The notes: generated from the letters alone by a model not told the origin. Counted from the stretch's first letter, positions 51,703 through 61,704 are shown. The stretch: DNA of 64,000 nt from Pontibacillus sp. HMF3514 (GCF_009858175.1 NZ_CP047393.1:868001-932000); one strand, 5' to 3'. Program-made: numbers and translations.

Positions 51703-53129
51703 GCTTATTAAATCGGATTGAAGAGAAAAATAAACATAAGGTGGAACAAGATCCACATGGGGAAGAACAATCTTCGCAAATAAATCAACAGGATTTATTA
51801 CAAGCTTTTCGCGATAACCAGAGGCCAACTCAACCCAGCCAGGAAAAGAAAAAGCCAGAGCGTCAAAAGTTAACGAAGCATCAGGAGTTAAAAAATCGAC
51901 TGCATAAGCAGATTCTAGATGATATTGATGATACAGAGATTGAAGAAATCATCCCACAGCTAGATCAAATGGCCATTGAGATCATGAAAGAAGATGAGAC
52001 CTTTCGCGGCCAAGTGGATCGCAAAAAAGTAGTAGAAGAACTAATCAATGACCTGACTGGTTTTGGCCCAATTAATCCATTGTTGTTAGACCCTGAAGTA
52101 TCAGAGGTTATGGTGAACGGACCAGATGCGATCTATATGGAACGTAACGGAAAAATTGAGCTTTCCAATGTTCAGTTCCGTGATGATGAACATGTCATGA
52201 ATGTCATAGAAAAAATCGTAGCACCCATCGGACGTCGTATTGATGAAAGCTCACCTTTGGTAGATGCTCGCTTACCTGATGGTTCTCGTGTGAATGCGAT
52301 TATCCCGCCTCTTGCGTTAAATGGACCAACCATTACCATTCGTAAATTCTCAAAGGATCCATTTACGATTGATAACCTTATAGAATTCGGTACTGTAACA
52401 CGTGAGATGGCTACGTTTCTAGATGCTTGTGTTAAAGCGGATTTAAATACTTTCGTAAGTGGTGGTACAGGCTCTGGTAAAACAACTACACTGAATGTTT
52501 TATCGAATTTCATCCCATTTGATGAGCGTATTATCACGATTGAGGATTCAGCCGAGCTTCAATTGGGACAAGAACACGTTGTATCTCTCGAATCTCGACC
52601 TCCGAACATTGAAGGTAAGGGTGGCATTCCAATACGTGAGCTTGTTCGAAATTCGTTACGTATGCGTCCTGACCGTATTGTAATTGGTGAGGTTCGTGGT
52701 GGAGAAGCACTTGATATGCTTCAAGCCATGAATACAGGTCACGATGGGTCTCTGGCTACAGGACACTCGAACTCCCCACGTGATATGATATCTCGTTTAG
52801 AAACAATGGTATTAATGGCAGGAATGGAGCTTCCGATCCGAGCGATTCGTGAACAAATTGCTGGTGCCTTGGATGTGATTATTCAACAGGCTCGTTTGAA
52901 AGATGGTACACGACGTATAACCCACATTACTGAGGTGCAGGGAATGGAAGGTGACGTCATTGTGCTGCAAGACATCTTTACATATAAGCAAACAGGTGTA
53001 GATGAAAACGGGAAAATCCAAGGTCGTCTTGTGCCAACGGGGGTACGTCCGAAATTCTATGAGCGTTTGGAATCCTCAGGTATTCACATTCCGGCTCATG
53101 TGTTTATTGAACAAGAGGAGTGGATGTAA
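51699..53129 (+). CDS. tadA: Secretion ATPase TadA/CpaF
   Basis: A 476-residue hexameric GspE-family ATPase powering pilus assembly. An unstructured Gln/Lys-rich N-terminus (1-70) precedes the CpaF domain; Walker [13 protein letters not shown] is near 250, the Asp box [13 protein letters not shown] near 278, Walker B-like [19 protein letters not shown] near 320 and the His box [15 protein letters not shown] near 345. GTG start 51699 is 8 bases after GGGAGGAGG and overlaps tadZ. Confidence 0.94.
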   Translation: MSLLNRIEEKNKHKVEQDPHGEEQSSQINQQDLLQAFRDNQRPTQPSQEKKKPERQKLTKHQELKNRLHKQILDDIDDTEIEEIIPQLDQMAIEIMKEDETFRGQVDRKKVVEELINDLTGFGPINPLLLDPEVSEVMVNGPDAIYMERNGKIELSNVQFRDDEHVMNVIEKIVAPIGRRIDESSPLVDARLPDGSRVNAIIPPLALNGPTITIRKFSKDPFTIDNLIEFGTVTREMATFLDACVKADLNTFVSGGTGSGKTTTLNVLSNFIPFDERIITIEDSAELQLGQEHVVSLESRPPNIEGKGGIPIRELVRNSLRMRPDRIVIGEVRGGEALDMLQAMNTGHDGSLATGHSNSPRDMISRLETMVLMAGMELPIRAIREQIAGALDVIIQQARLKDGTRRITHITEVQGMEGDVIVLQDIFTYKQTGVDENGKIQGRLVPTGVRPKFYERLESSGIHIPAHVFIEQEEWM

Positions 53130-54092
53130 ATGTTCTGGTACATTACGTTAATGGTCGGACTTACCACCCTCCTATTTTTCTACGGTCTATTCCACTTTCT
53201 CTTTATGAGAAATAAACGCTTGGAAAAGAGAATGAAGCGCTACCTTGAACATTCTGATTCTAAGAAGCTAGATAAAAGGAAGCTGCGTTCTCTTGTAGAT
53301 ATTCGCTTAGCTCGTGAAAAACTTGGCAAGAAAGTATTATCGAAAGAAAAGTCTTCAAAATTAGAAGCGTTAATTAAAAAGTCAGGCCTACCGATTAAGC
53401 CTGAGGAATATTTGTTTTTTCAATTAATCTCCGTTTTTCTTGTAGGCATGCTACTATTTTTAATTTCGGGAGATTTAGTCATGTTGTTCATAGGTGCGCC
53501 AATTGGATATTTTATTCCGTTGTGGTTTATTAAGAAGAAGATTAAGGATCGAGTCAAAGCATTTAATGAAGGATTACCGGATATGCTTACCACCATGATT
53601 GGTTCGATGCGTGCGGGCTTCAGTTTGCCTCAGAGTCTCCAAACCGTTGTGGAAGAAGGAGAGGCACCCATTAAGGATGAAATCGAGCTTGTCCTGAAAG
53701 AGATGCAATACGGAAGTACACTTGAGGATTCGCTTAATGGACTCTATGAGCGTATGCCGAGTAAGGACTTAGAGCTGATGGTTCAAGCGATAATCATTCA
53801 ACGCACCGTTGGAGGAAACTTGGCTACTGTTCTAGATAAAATTGTGAACACGATTCGCGATCGTACAAAAATCCAACGACAGATTACAACCCTAACGGCT
53901 CAAGGTCGCTTATCAGGAGTCGTTATTGGACTCTTACCGGTAGCACTTGCATTTATCCTTTACTTAATTGAACCGGATTATATAGGTGCGCTTTTTTCGC
54001 ACCCCATTGGAATGATTATGCTAGCTGGCGGTGCTGTTTCAGGAACGGTTGGCTTCTTTATGATTAAGAAAATCACCACAATTGAGGTGTAA
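53130..54092 (+). CDS. tadB: Pilus assembly membrane protein TadB
   Basis: A 320-residue T2SSF-domain protein: membrane helices near 3-25, 95-130, 265-285 and 295-315, and a cytoplasmic helical bundle (LPDMLTTMIGSMRAGFSLPQSLQTV near 150-174) that contacts the TadA ATPase. It follows the tadA stop directly. Confidence 0.92.
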   Translation: MFWYITLMVGLTTLLFFYGLFHFLFMRNKRLEKRMKRYLEHSDSKKLDKRKLRSLVDIRLAREKLGKKVLSKEKSSKLEALIKKSGLPIKPEEYLFFQLISVFLVGMLLFLISGDLVMLFIGAPIGYFIPLWFIKKKIKDRVKAFNEGLPDMLTTMIGSMRAGFSLPQSLQTVVEEGEAPIKDEIELVLKEMQYGSTLEDSLNGLYERMPSKDLELMVQAIIIQRTVGGNLATVLDKIVNTIRDRTKIQRQITTLTAQGRLSGVVIGLLPVALAFILYLIEPDYIGALFSHPIGMIMLAGGAVSGTVGFFMIKKITTIEV

Positions 54093-54095
54093 TTT

Positions 54096-55019
54096 ATGAT
54101 TTATCTTAGCTTTTTTCTAACCATGGTTTTACTCGTCTACGGTTTGCTGAGTGTACGTGATGAGAAGAAGGGACATGTACAAAGCAGACTGGCGAAAGTA
54201 ACAGGAAGCTCGGAGGCTGTATTTAGTGAGCCTTCTGAAGAAAAAGAAGATTTACCGATTTCGAAGCGACTCATAGGTCCATTATGGAAATCCTTCAGAC
54301 GAAGTTTTCGTAAAAAGATGAAGCCAGAAAATGACCAGAAAGAAAACAATCTTGAGCTTAAGCTGCTCAAAGCTGGAAACCCATTCGGCATGACACCAGT
54401 TGAATATCGCCTTATTCAGATCATTTTGATGGTTCTGTTACCTGTCTTATTTGGTGGGTACAGTGCTTTATTAGGTGGATCATTTGGCGCTGATATTACA
54501 ATGGGACTTTTCGGTGCTGGCATTGCGCTCATCTTCCCGAAGATTTATATTAACCAAAAAATAAAAGCAAGAAATGAAAAAGCTTTAAAGGAACTCCCTG
54601 ATGTATTAGATCTTTTGACCGTAAGTCTTGAGGCTGGTCTGGGGTTTGACTCTGCATTAGGAAAATTGGTTTCTAAGCAAGAGGGTGTGCTTTCGGATGA
54701 ATTCCATCGTTGCTTGGAGGAGATTCGTCTGGGACGAACTCGTCGAGAAGCGTTAACGGGTGTTAAAGAACGCTTAGAGTTAGATGAAATCAAAGTATTA
54801 ATCAGTAATATTTTGCAGGCTGAAAAACTAGGGATTGGGATGGTACAGGTCCTCCGCGTGCAATCGAATGAGGTGAGAGATCAGCGTAAACAAAGAGCAG
54901 AGGAACAGGCCATGAAAGCTCCAGTTAAAATGATGTTCCCGCTTGTTTTGTTCATTTTCCCAAGTCTGTTTATTGTTCTGCTTGGACCTGCTCTAATCAA
55001 TTTCTTAGAAGCCTTTTAA
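54096..55019 (+). CDS. tadC: Pilus assembly membrane protein TadC
   Basis: A 307-residue second T2SSF-domain protein, paralogue of TadB: LPDVLDLLTVSLEAGLGFDSAL near 167-188, with membrane helices near 3-18, 105-150 and 278-300. Together TadB and TadC form the inner-membrane platform. Last gene of the tad operon; the next gene starts 70 bases on with its own ribosome site. Confidence 0.92.
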   Translation: MIYLSFFLTMVLLVYGLLSVRDEKKGHVQSRLAKVTGSSEAVFSEPSEEKEDLPISKRLIGPLWKSFRRSFRKKMKPENDQKENNLELKLLKAGNPFGMTPVEYRLIQIILMVLLPVLFGGYSALLGGSFGADITMGLFGAGIALIFPKIYINQKIKARNEKALKELPDVLDLLTVSLEAGLGFDSALGKLVSKQEGVLSDEFHRCLEEIRLGRTRREALTGVKERLELDEIKVLISNILQAEKLGIGMVQVLRVQSNEVRDQRKQRAEEQAMKAPVKMMFPLVLFIFPSLFIVLLGPALINFLEAF

Positions 55020-55089
55020 ATCATAATTTTGGATGATCCCCTCCCCGATTCTTTACAATAGGAGTAATAAGAATCGAGGAGGATTTTTT

Positions 55090-55887
55090 ATGGATTTAGG
55101 GTTAAAAGGAAAACGAGTTGTTGTATTGGCATCAAGCAAAGGAATTGGCCAGGCGATTGCTAAAGAATTTGTACGTGAGGGAGCAGAAGTGCTAATCACA
55201 AGCCGTGATCCAGAACATTTACTTGAAGCGGCTCAGGAAATCAAGCTTGGAATTGGTGGAGGTTATTCAGGACCTCATACAGAGGTGTGCGATATAACAA
55301 AAGAGGAGGACCTTAAATCATTATTCGAAGGAGCAATCGATAAGCTAGGTGGCATAGATGTGTTAATTAATAATGCTGGTGGTCCTCCAGCTGGATCGTT
55401 TATGGATTTTGAGGATGAAGATTGGCAAAAAGCTTTTGAGTTAAATTTATTGAGTTTCATTCGAGCAACACGTTATGTGCTTCCTCATATGAAAGAAGCA
55501 GGGGAAGGTAGAATTTTAAATATTGCATCCTCTTCAATCAAAGAGCCGATTGATGGCTTGATCCTTTCGAATACGTTCAGAAATGGCATTGTAGGGTTAT
55601 CGAAATCACTAGCTCGTGAGTATGCAGGAGAAAACATTCTAGTGAATACATTAGGTCCAGGGAGAATTAGTACAGATCGTGTGGAAGAATTAGATCAAGT
55701 ACAGGCGAAACGGAGAGGGTTAAGTCCTGAGGAAGTAAAAGCAGAGCATGAGACACGAATCCCAGCAGGGCGTTATGGAACCCCTGAAGAATTTGCGCGA
55801 ACCGCTGTGTTTTTAGCTTCTTTTGCTAACACGTATGTGACAGGTCAGTCTTTTGTTGTAGATGGGGGAGCAGTGAAGGCTTTATAA
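55090..55887 (+). CDS. SDR-family oxidoreductase, atypical active site
   Basis: A 265-residue short-chain dehydrogenase-like protein. The coenzyme motif is ASSKGIGQAIAKEF (near 14-27) rather than TGxxxGIG, and NNAGGPPAG is near 95. Where classical SDRs have YxxxK this one reads SNTFRNGIVG (near 162), so the catalytic Tyr and Lys are missing. It resembles the 3-oxoacyl-ACP-reductase-like subgroup that lacks the usual tetrad. The C-terminus DGGAVKAL is intact. ATG 55090 has GAGGAGGA upstream. Confidence 0.85.
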   Translation: MDLGLKGKRVVVLASSKGIGQAIAKEFVREGAEVLITSRDPEHLLEAAQEIKLGIGGGYSGPHTEVCDITKEEDLKSLFEGAIDKLGGIDVLINNAGGPPAGSFMDFEDEDWQKAFELNLLSFIRATRYVLPHMKEAGEGRILNIASSSIKEPIDGLILSNTFRNGIVGLSKSLAREYAGENILVNTLGPGRISTDRVEELDQVQAKRRGLSPEEVKAEHETRIPAGRYGTPEEFARTAVFLASFANTYVTGQSFVVDGGAVKAL

Positions 55888-55972
55888 AATAGGGGGGATA
55901 TAGACTTTCGGGGGAAAGATAGTAGCGAAAGGAGTGGCGACCCGAGCGAAAACACCGATACTCTCAAATAAG

Positions 55973-56000
55973 AAAACCCTGCCAAATGGCAGGGTTTTTA
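55973..56000. terminator. Bidirectional terminator, SDR gene / rocD
   Basis: AAAACCCTGCC and GGCAGGGTTTT with a short loop between convergent genes. Confidence 0.85.
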
Positions 56001-56002
56001 AA

Positions 56003-57202
56003 TTAACTCAACACATCTTTAATATGTCCAATCGCCCAGTCCAGATCTTCTTGATCAATCACAAGTGGAGGAGCGAAGCGGATCACGTTTTCATGGGTTT
56101 CCTTACAAAGAAGTCCTTTTGCTTTTAACTCTTCGCAGTATTTACGAGCTGGTTCTTTCATCTCAACACCGATGAATAAGCCTTTACCGCGAACTTCTTT
56201 AATTTTTGGATTATCGATTTTTTGAAGTTCTTTTTTCATATACTCACCAAGTTCTAGTGAACGAGTAGCCAGTTTTTCTTCTTCAAGAACTTCTAAAGAT
56301 GCAACCGATACGGCACATGCTAGTGGGTTACCCCCGAATGTTGAACCGTGAGAGCCTGGGTTAAATACGCCGAGGATATCTTTGTTCGCAACAATACAAG
56401 AGATTGGGAAAACACCGCCGCCTAGTGCTTTACCTAGGATAAGGATATCAGGTGAAACATTCTCCCAGTCACAAGCAAACATTTTACCACTACGACCTAG
56501 ACCTGCTTGGATCTCATCCGCGATGTAAAGGACATTGTTTTCTTGGCAAATATCATAAGCTTCTTTTAAGAACCCTTCAGGTGGCATAACAATACCGGCT
56601 TCACCCTGAATCGGTTCAAAAATGAAGGCTGCTGTATTTTTTGTAATCGCATTGCGTAAAGCTTCAGCATCGCCATAAGGAACAATTTTAATATTCGGAA
56701 GCATTGGTCCGAATCCGCGTTTATATTCTGCTTCAGAAGATAAGGAAACCGCTGTCATTGTACGGCCATGGAAGTTACCTGTGCAAGCAATGATCTCAGC
56801 TTGATCTTCTTCAACACCTTTTACATCATATGACCAACGACGAGCTGCTTTAATCGCTGTCTCAACAGCTTCAGCACCTGTGTTCATTGGTAGAGCCATT
56901 TCCTTGTTCGTTAGCTTACAAATTTTTTCATACCAAGGTCCAAGTTGATCATTATGGAAAGCACGAGAGGTCAGCGTGACGCGCCCGGCTTGGTCATTTA
57001 GCGCTTTGATGATCTTCGGATGACGGTGTCCTTGGTTCACCGCAGAATAGGCACTTAACATATCCATGTAACGATTACCTTCTGGATCCTCAACCCACAC
57101 ACCTTCCGCTTTTGCAACAACGATTGGCAGTGGATGATAGTTCTTCGCACCATATTCCTGGGTTTGTTCAATAATTTCTTCACTCGATTGTGTACGTGTC
57201 AT
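56003..57202 (-). CDS. rocD: Ornithine aminotransferase
   Basis: A 399-residue class III PLP aminotransferase that converts ornithine and 2-oxoglutarate to glutamate semialdehyde and glutamate in arginine/ornithine breakdown. Seen: [18 protein letters not shown] (near 105-122), [28 protein letters not shown] and the PLP lysine in [13 protein letters not shown] near 253. This matches RocD rather than ArgD by its [13 protein letters not shown] start. AGGAGGG precedes the ATG. It stands alone, without rocE or rocF. Confidence 0.93.
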   Translation of the reverse strand: MTRTQSSEEIIEQTQEYGAKNYHPLPIVVAKAEGVWVEDPEGNRYMDMLSAYSAVNQGHRHPKIIKALNDQAGRVTLTSRAFHNDQLGPWYEKICKLTNKEMALPMNTGAEAVETAIKAARRWSYDVKGVEEDQAEIIACTGNFHGRTMTAVSLSSEAEYKRGFGPMLPNIKIVPYGDAEALRNAITKNTAAFIFEPIQGEAGIVMPPEGFLKEAYDICQENNVLYIADEIQAGLGRSGKMFACDWENVSPDILILGKALGGGVFPISCIVANKDILGVFNPGSHGSTFGGNPLACAVSVASLEVLEEEKLATRSLELGEYMKKELQKIDNPKIKEVRGKGLFIGVEMKEPARKYCEELKAKGLLCKETHENVIRFAPPLVIDQEDLDWAIGHIKDVLS

Positions 57203-57241
57203 TGTATCCCTCCTAGTTAATAAGATGACTCCAATAGTGTC

Positions 57242-57250
57242 ATTATAACA
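57242..57250 (-). promoter_or_regulatory. Extended -10 promoter of rocD
   Basis: Minus strand TGTTATAAT is a perfect extended -10 about 40 bases before rocD; no good -35. No -24/-12 (sigma-L) pattern was found, unlike the B. subtilis roc operons. Confidence 0.5.
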
Positions 57251-57366
57251 GTTTTTCTGAATTATTTGGTTATTCGACTGTAAGGATAGTAAACATTCGC
57301 TTCAAAAGCTAATTTTTGTTATGATGATAGGGCTAGCTTGTACGTTTACGTTAAGGAGGAAAAAGG

Positions 57367-57729
57367 ATGACACACTTACATATCACATCGTGGGTGCTTG
57401 CGTTAATCCTACTCGGCGTAGCTGTGTGGCTATACCGTTTTGGAAAAGCGAAACCAGGTAAAATTGTTCACATGATTTTGCGTTTGGACTTTTTATTAAT
57501 CTTGTATTCAGGTGGAAGCCTAATTGGAAATTACTTTGAAGGTATCAGCGGATTTACAGGTGAGTTAATCATTAAAGTGATCGCTGGTATATGGACGATT
57601 GCAGCGATTGAAATGATCGCAAACAAAGCGAAAAAACGCCAGCCTGCTCGTACGTGGTGGATTCAATTCTTTATCGCTTTCATCATTGCGGTGGTACTTG
57701 GATTTGGTCGCTTACCATTAGGAATGTAA
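57367..57729 (+). CDS. yisL: YisL-like membrane protein (DUF1516)
   Basis: A 120-residue protein with four predicted membrane helices (about 6-23, 37-52, 65-82, 98-115) and a conserved HITSW / MILRLDFLLILYSGG pattern of the UPF0344/YisL family. Function unknown. GGAGG precedes the ATG. B. subtilis yisL is also close to asnO (yisO). Confidence 0.85.
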   Translation: MTHLHITSWVLALILLGVAVWLYRFGKAKPGKIVHMILRLDFLLILYSGGSLIGNYFEGISGFTGELIIKVIAGIWTIAAIEMIANKAKKRQPARTWWIQFFIAFIIAVVLGFGRLPLGM

Positions 57730-57733
57730 ATTT

Positions 57734-57774
57734 GAAAAACTGTTCTTCTCACTGTTGAGAGGAGCAGTTTTTTT
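57734..57774 (+). terminator. Terminator of yisL
   Basis: AAACTGTTCTTCTCA pairs with TGAGAGGAGCAGTTT (two wobbles), then seven T. Confidence 0.85.
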
Positions 57775-57787
57775 ATTGAAATACAAA

Positions 57788-57834
57788 AAACACTGCACTC
57801 ACCATGGCAGCTAGTTAAGTACAGTGCTTTTTAT
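57788..57834. terminator. Second hairpin after yisL
   Basis: CACTGCACT pairs with AGTACAGTG around a long loop, flanked by A-run and T-run. Possibly a terminator on either strand. Confidence 0.45.
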
Positions 57835-57861
57835 AAAAGGGGGGGTAAGTAAGTTTCGATA

Positions 57862-57894
57862 ATTTCATTATAATGAAATTGAGAATCATTTTCA
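57862..57894 (+). promoter_or_regulatory. Palindrome plus Fur-box-like site upstream of asnO
   Basis: A perfect 18-bp palindrome ATTTCATTATAATGAAAT (57862-57879) directly abuts TGAGAATCATTTTCA (57880-57894), a 7-1-7 inverted repeat that differs from the B. subtilis Fur box TGATAATNATTATCA at two symmetric positions. No iron-uptake gene adjoins. The 57730-58043 gap holds this and two hairpins. Confidence 0.45.
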
Positions 57895-58043
57895 AGTGTA
57901 AATGATAACTTTTCTCAACTTTTGACGATTCAAAATATAATCCCCTCAATGTGCTATTAAACAGTTTTCTTTTTCACATCTTTCTCATCTGGGCATATGT
58001 ATGAAAAGAGATGCATCACGAGTTGTAGAAAGGGTGAGGTTCA

Positions 58044-59891
58044 ATGTGCGGGATTAGCGGATGGGTTGATTATCAAAAAGACCTTACGCAGTATGAGCAG
58101 ATTGTTGAAGATATGGCCAAAACGCTCCATTATAGAGGACCGGACGAATCAAATTCTTGGATTAAGCCACATGTAGCCTTTGGACATCAAAGATTGATCG
58201 TAGTAGATCCTGATGGTGGCCATCAGCCGATGACATTCCAATTCGGAACCGATTCTTATACAATATGCTATAATGGCGAACTTTATAATACAGAAGACAT
58301 ACGAAAGAAGCTAGATCGAATGGGGTGGAGGTTTCAATCTCATTCTGATACCGAGGTTTTGCTGAAAAGTTATATGCAATGGAAAGATAAGTGTGTGGAT
58401 CATTTAAATGGAATTTTCGCTTTTGCGATTTGGGATGGAAGAGATCGATCGCTTTTCTTAGCACGAGATCGCTTGGGCGTTAAGCCTTTATTTTATACAG
58501 AAAATGCTGGAGGACTTCTGTTTGGGTCTGAATTAAAAGCTTTATTAGCTCATCCAGATGTGAAGCCTATTTTGGATAAGGATGGTCTAAGTGAAATTCT
58601 TGCATTAGGACCTTCTCGTACGCCTGGGCATGGTGTTTTTAAAGGTGTCAAAGAAATCCGACCTGGGCACCGCGCACGTTACGACAAAAGTGGTTTGAAA
58701 ATTGAACGATATTGGAACGTAGAAAGCAAGCCGCATACCGAAAATGCAGAAGAAACGGCAGCAAGAATTCGAGAGCTATTTCATGATGCAGTGACAAGGC
58801 AACTCATTTCGGATGTTCCGGTCGGGACTTTCTTATCAGGAGGGGTAGATTCTAGTGCCATTACGTCCATTGCAGCAGATCACATGAAGAAAGAAGGAAG
58901 AGGTACACTTAAAACATACTCGATTGATTATGAAGATAACCAAAAATACTTTAAATCAAATACATTCCAACCGAATAGCGATGAAGCTTACATTAAGCTT
59001 GTTTCGGATAGTAATGGTACAGATCACAAGAATTGCGTATTAAATAATGAGGTACTCGCAAATTACTTAAAAGAAGCTGTGGATATGCGGGATTTACCAG
59101 GTATGGCGGATATTGATTCTTCCTTACTCTGGTTTTGTCGAGAGGTCAAAAAAGACGTGACGGTAGCACTATCCGGGGAGTGTGCAGATGAGATTTTCGG
59201 AGGGTATCCTTGGTTTTACCGCGAAGATGAACTTGCCCGAGATGGGTTCCCATGGATTCGCTCTTCGCAGGTTCGACAGGAGTTGCTAAAGCAAGAGTGG
59301 CAAGAAAAACTGGATCTCCAAAGCTATATGATGGATCGTTATCATGAAACGATTAAGGAGACGCCAGAGCTTGAAGGGGAAGATAAAGAAGAAAAGCAAC
59401 GCCGCCAGCTCTTTTATCTCAATATGCTGTGGTTTATGACGACGCTTCTAGATAGGAAGGACCGCATGAGTATGGGGGCGAGCTTAGAAGTTCGTGTTCC
59501 ATTTAGTGATCACCGACTTGTAGAATACGTTTGGAATATTCCATGGGATATGAAGCGTTATGGGGATAGAGAAAAAGGGATTTTGAGAAAAGCGTTAGAG
59601 GGTACCTTACCGGATGATGTGCTATACCGTAAGAAGAGTCCTTATCCGAAAACGCATAACCCGGTTTATACAAAGGCTGTTGTTAGCTGGATGCACGAAA
59701 TTCTAGATGACCCGAAAGCACCGCTTTTCCAGCTGTTTGAACGAGATCGGATTCGGGATCTTGTTGAAAGTGAAGGAAAGGACATTGATGCCCCATGGTT
59801 CGGACAGCTAATGACGGGACCACAACTTTTAGCGCATTTAGCTCAAATTAATTATTGGCTACAGAAATATAAAGTTAAAATTGAAATTTGA
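58044..59891 (+). CDS. asnO: Asparagine synthase (glutamine-hydrolysing)
   Basis: A 615-residue AsnB-type enzyme. N-terminal glutaminase starts MCGISGWV with nucleophile Cys2, and has RLIVVDPDGGHQPM and YNGELYN; the synthetase domain (from about 215) has the PP-loop SGGVDSSAITSIAA near 263 and SGECADEIFGGYPW near 378. It makes asparagine from aspartate and glutamine. In B. subtilis AsnO is sporulation-specific and lies near yisL, so the same role is likely. AAGGGTGAGG precedes the ATG. Confidence 0.92.
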   Translation: MCGISGWVDYQKDLTQYEQIVEDMAKTLHYRGPDESNSWIKPHVAFGHQRLIVVDPDGGHQPMTFQFGTDSYTICYNGELYNTEDIRKKLDRMGWRFQSHSDTEVLLKSYMQWKDKCVDHLNGIFAFAIWDGRDRSLFLARDRLGVKPLFYTENAGGLLFGSELKALLAHPDVKPILDKDGLSEILALGPSRTPGHGVFKGVKEIRPGHRARYDKSGLKIERYWNVESKPHTENAEETAARIRELFHDAVTRQLISDVPVGTFLSGGVDSSAITSIAADHMKKEGRGTLKTYSIDYEDNQKYFKSNTFQPNSDEAYIKLVSDSNGTDHKNCVLNNEVLANYLKEAVDMRDLPGMADIDSSLLWFCREVKKDVTVALSGECADEIFGGYPWFYREDELARDGFPWIRSSQVRQELLKQEWQEKLDLQSYMMDRYHETIKETPELEGEDKEEKQRRQLFYLNMLWFMTTLLDRKDRMSMGASLEVRVPFSDHRLVEYVWNIPWDMKRYGDREKGILRKALEGTLPDDVLYRKKSPYPKTHNPVYTKAVVSWMHEILDDPKAPLFQLFERDRIRDLVESEGKDIDAPWFGQLMTGPQLLAHLAQINYWLQKYKVKIEI

Positions 59892-60240
59892 TAGAACAAA
59901 AGCGTAAGCGCCCGGGTAGCAACGTATATGCTGGACTGAGCCGAAGTAAGATTAACTAAACTTGCTGATTGGCAAGCCAATAGGCGCAGACAGAAGCATA
60001 GTTGCCGTGGTACTTTCACCTAGAAATTTTAACTACGTCGAGTTCCTTCATTGTTAAAATTTTATGTAACAAACGTGTAAAGGAAACACGAAGAGCAAAG
60101 CGATTCGATGTTGACTTATCTTACGGAGAAAGAATGATCGACTAAACCCGTCACGTCCTGTGACAACGTCGATCTGACCCACGTCATGTGGGCCCAACCA
60201 TACTAGTTGCTGGGCGCTGGAGCTGGATTTGGTCCCACGC
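59890..60240 (-). repeat. GCGCC/GGGCGC-bounded intergenic repeat, copy 2
   Basis: On the minus strand it starts TCCAGCTCCAGCGCCCAGCAA and ends GTTGCTACCCGGGCGCTTACGC, sharing ATAAGTCAACATC, GTGTTTCCTTTAC and CTCAGTCCAG with copy 1 at 6200-6354. It is about twice as long, with extra sequence near 59980-60080 and GACGTTGT/CACGTC-type stems at 60140-60190. It occupies nearly all of the asnO-to-lipoprotein gap and encodes no protein. Confidence 0.7.
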
Positions 60241-60293
60241 GCATTAAAAAGTAATACAAAAGTCACAAAATTTATAATTTCCTGGATAATACA

Positions 60294-60333
60294 AAAAGGT
60301 CTGAACCTCCTGATAGAGGCTCAGACCTTTGTT
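60294..60333. terminator. Terminator of the 60336-60854 lipoprotein gene
   Basis: AAAGGTCTGAACCTC pairs with GAGGCTCAGACCTTT around CTGATA, with T-runs on both strands. Confidence 0.8.
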
Positions 60334-60335
60334 CA

Positions 60336-60854
60336 TTATTCAGATAACGTAGAAATAATCTGCTTAAATTGCTGTTCAGACAATCCTTTTGACTTTATGA
60401 CATAATGAGCTGTCGTTTCCTCTTCTACAAAACGCTCAGGAATGAATTGAAAGTTTAATACTAAAAATTTATCTTTCCTTGTAAGCTTCCCAACAAAAGT
60501 CCCGATTTTTTGATACGGCTCTAAATTGATTTCAAGTTCTTCATCAAAATCATCGTTGATATACTTGTAGATATGCTCGTTTACATCACGGACGTTGTTG
60601 TGGTCAACGTAAATATCGACTGCTTTTTCTCCATCCTCACTCTGATAGGATAAGAAAAGAGATCCATTAATAAAATAAGAATCCGAAGCATTCAGCGTAA
60701 AGCCTTCTGGTAAATAAGTTGGTGTGAAAACCGGAATGTCTAACTGACTTTTTGCGTGGGATACGGGATCTGCTGTTGTAGCACCAGCGCTACAGCCAGC
60801 GATTATGAAAATGGTCATGATGCTTGTAAGAAATAAAGTAAATGTACGTTTCAT
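60336..60854 (-). CDS. Putative lipoprotein
   Basis: A 172-residue secreted lipoprotein: signal peptide MKRTFTLFLTSIMTIFIIAGC with lipobox IAGC near 18-21, then a beta-rich domain starting VFTPTYLPEGF, a motif seen in DUF4367-type and anti-sigma-like extracellular domains. Function unknown. ATG 60854 is 9 bases after GGGAGG. Stands alone between a repeat and a broken transporter gene. Confidence 0.8.
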   Translation of the reverse strand: MKRTFTLFLTSIMTIFIIAGCSAGATTADPVSHAKSQLDIPVFTPTYLPEGFTLNASDSYFINGSLFLSYQSEDGEKAVDIYVDHNNVRDVNEHIYKYINDDFDEELEINLEPYQKIGTFVGKLTRKDKFLVLNFQFIPERFVEEETTAHYVIKSKGLSEQQFKQIISTLSE

Positions 60855-61019
60855 GTATAAGTGCCTCCCTGCCATTGATTCTATTTATAGGCTTTGAAAA
60901 AATGTGAAAACCATACGTAGGAATCAAAAGCAACTTTTGGTAATTATCTTCTATTAGTATAAACGAAATAGGGATAAGACATAAAGGGAAATATCTGTAA
61001 TTGTTCTCAATTCCTATAA

Positions 61020-61692
61020 TTATACAAAATGTTTATCAGTCCATTTCTTCCCACGCCAACGATTGATCATAATCAACCCGCGTAACCACTCATCAGCAAT
61101 AAATCCAATCCAAATTCCCACTAAACCAAGATCCAGATAGAGGCCAAAGAACCAAGCGAATGTAACAGAGATACCCCACATGGATAAAACCCCAATAATA
61201 ACAGGGAATTTTACATCACCAGCACCGCGTAGAGAATGAATAACCACTAAATTTGTGGCACGTCCTGGTTCAAGCAACACCGTCATCATTAGTAAAACAG
61301 AGCCCTGTTCAATAATGCTCGAATTATTCGTGAACAAACCTAGTAACAAGTCACTTCCAGCATAAACAACAAGTGCCATGGAAACAGAAATAATGATGGC
61401 AATCTTTGTACTTCTTAAACATCTTGTGAAAGCCGATTCAATTTTGTCTGCTCCCATATAATGTCCAATTAAGAATACCTGCTCCTGTCGCTACAAATCC
61501 GAACATAACAATGACAATAGACAAAATTTGATTGGATACCCCCACGGCAGCTACCGCATCATCCGAATATTGACTAAGCATGTGTGTATCCGCATTTCCC
61601 ATGAGCATGTGTAACAATATCTCGATGAAAATCGGCCAGGTTAAAGAAAACAGCGTTAGGTTTTTGGTTGTATCGGCTTTCGTTTCACCCAT
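61020..61692 (-). pseudogene. MATE-family efflux transporter, deleted and frameshifted
   Basis: Two overlapping minus-strand frames: 61692-61438 encodes an 84-residue start (TWPIFIEILLHMLMGNADTHMLSQY, GFVATGAG) and 61457-61020 continues with MGADKIESAFTRC to the C-terminal half (SLRGAGDVKFPVIIGVLSMWG, WIGFIADEWLRGLIMINRWR). Intact MATE proteins have about 450 residues in two homologous halves; only about 235 remain. Helices 1-2 of the N-half appear joined to the equivalent point of the C-half, with a frame change at about 61475-61490. AGGGGATACC-type ribosome site precedes the start. Confidence 0.82.
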
Positions 61693-61704
61693 GGTATCCC
61701 CTTT

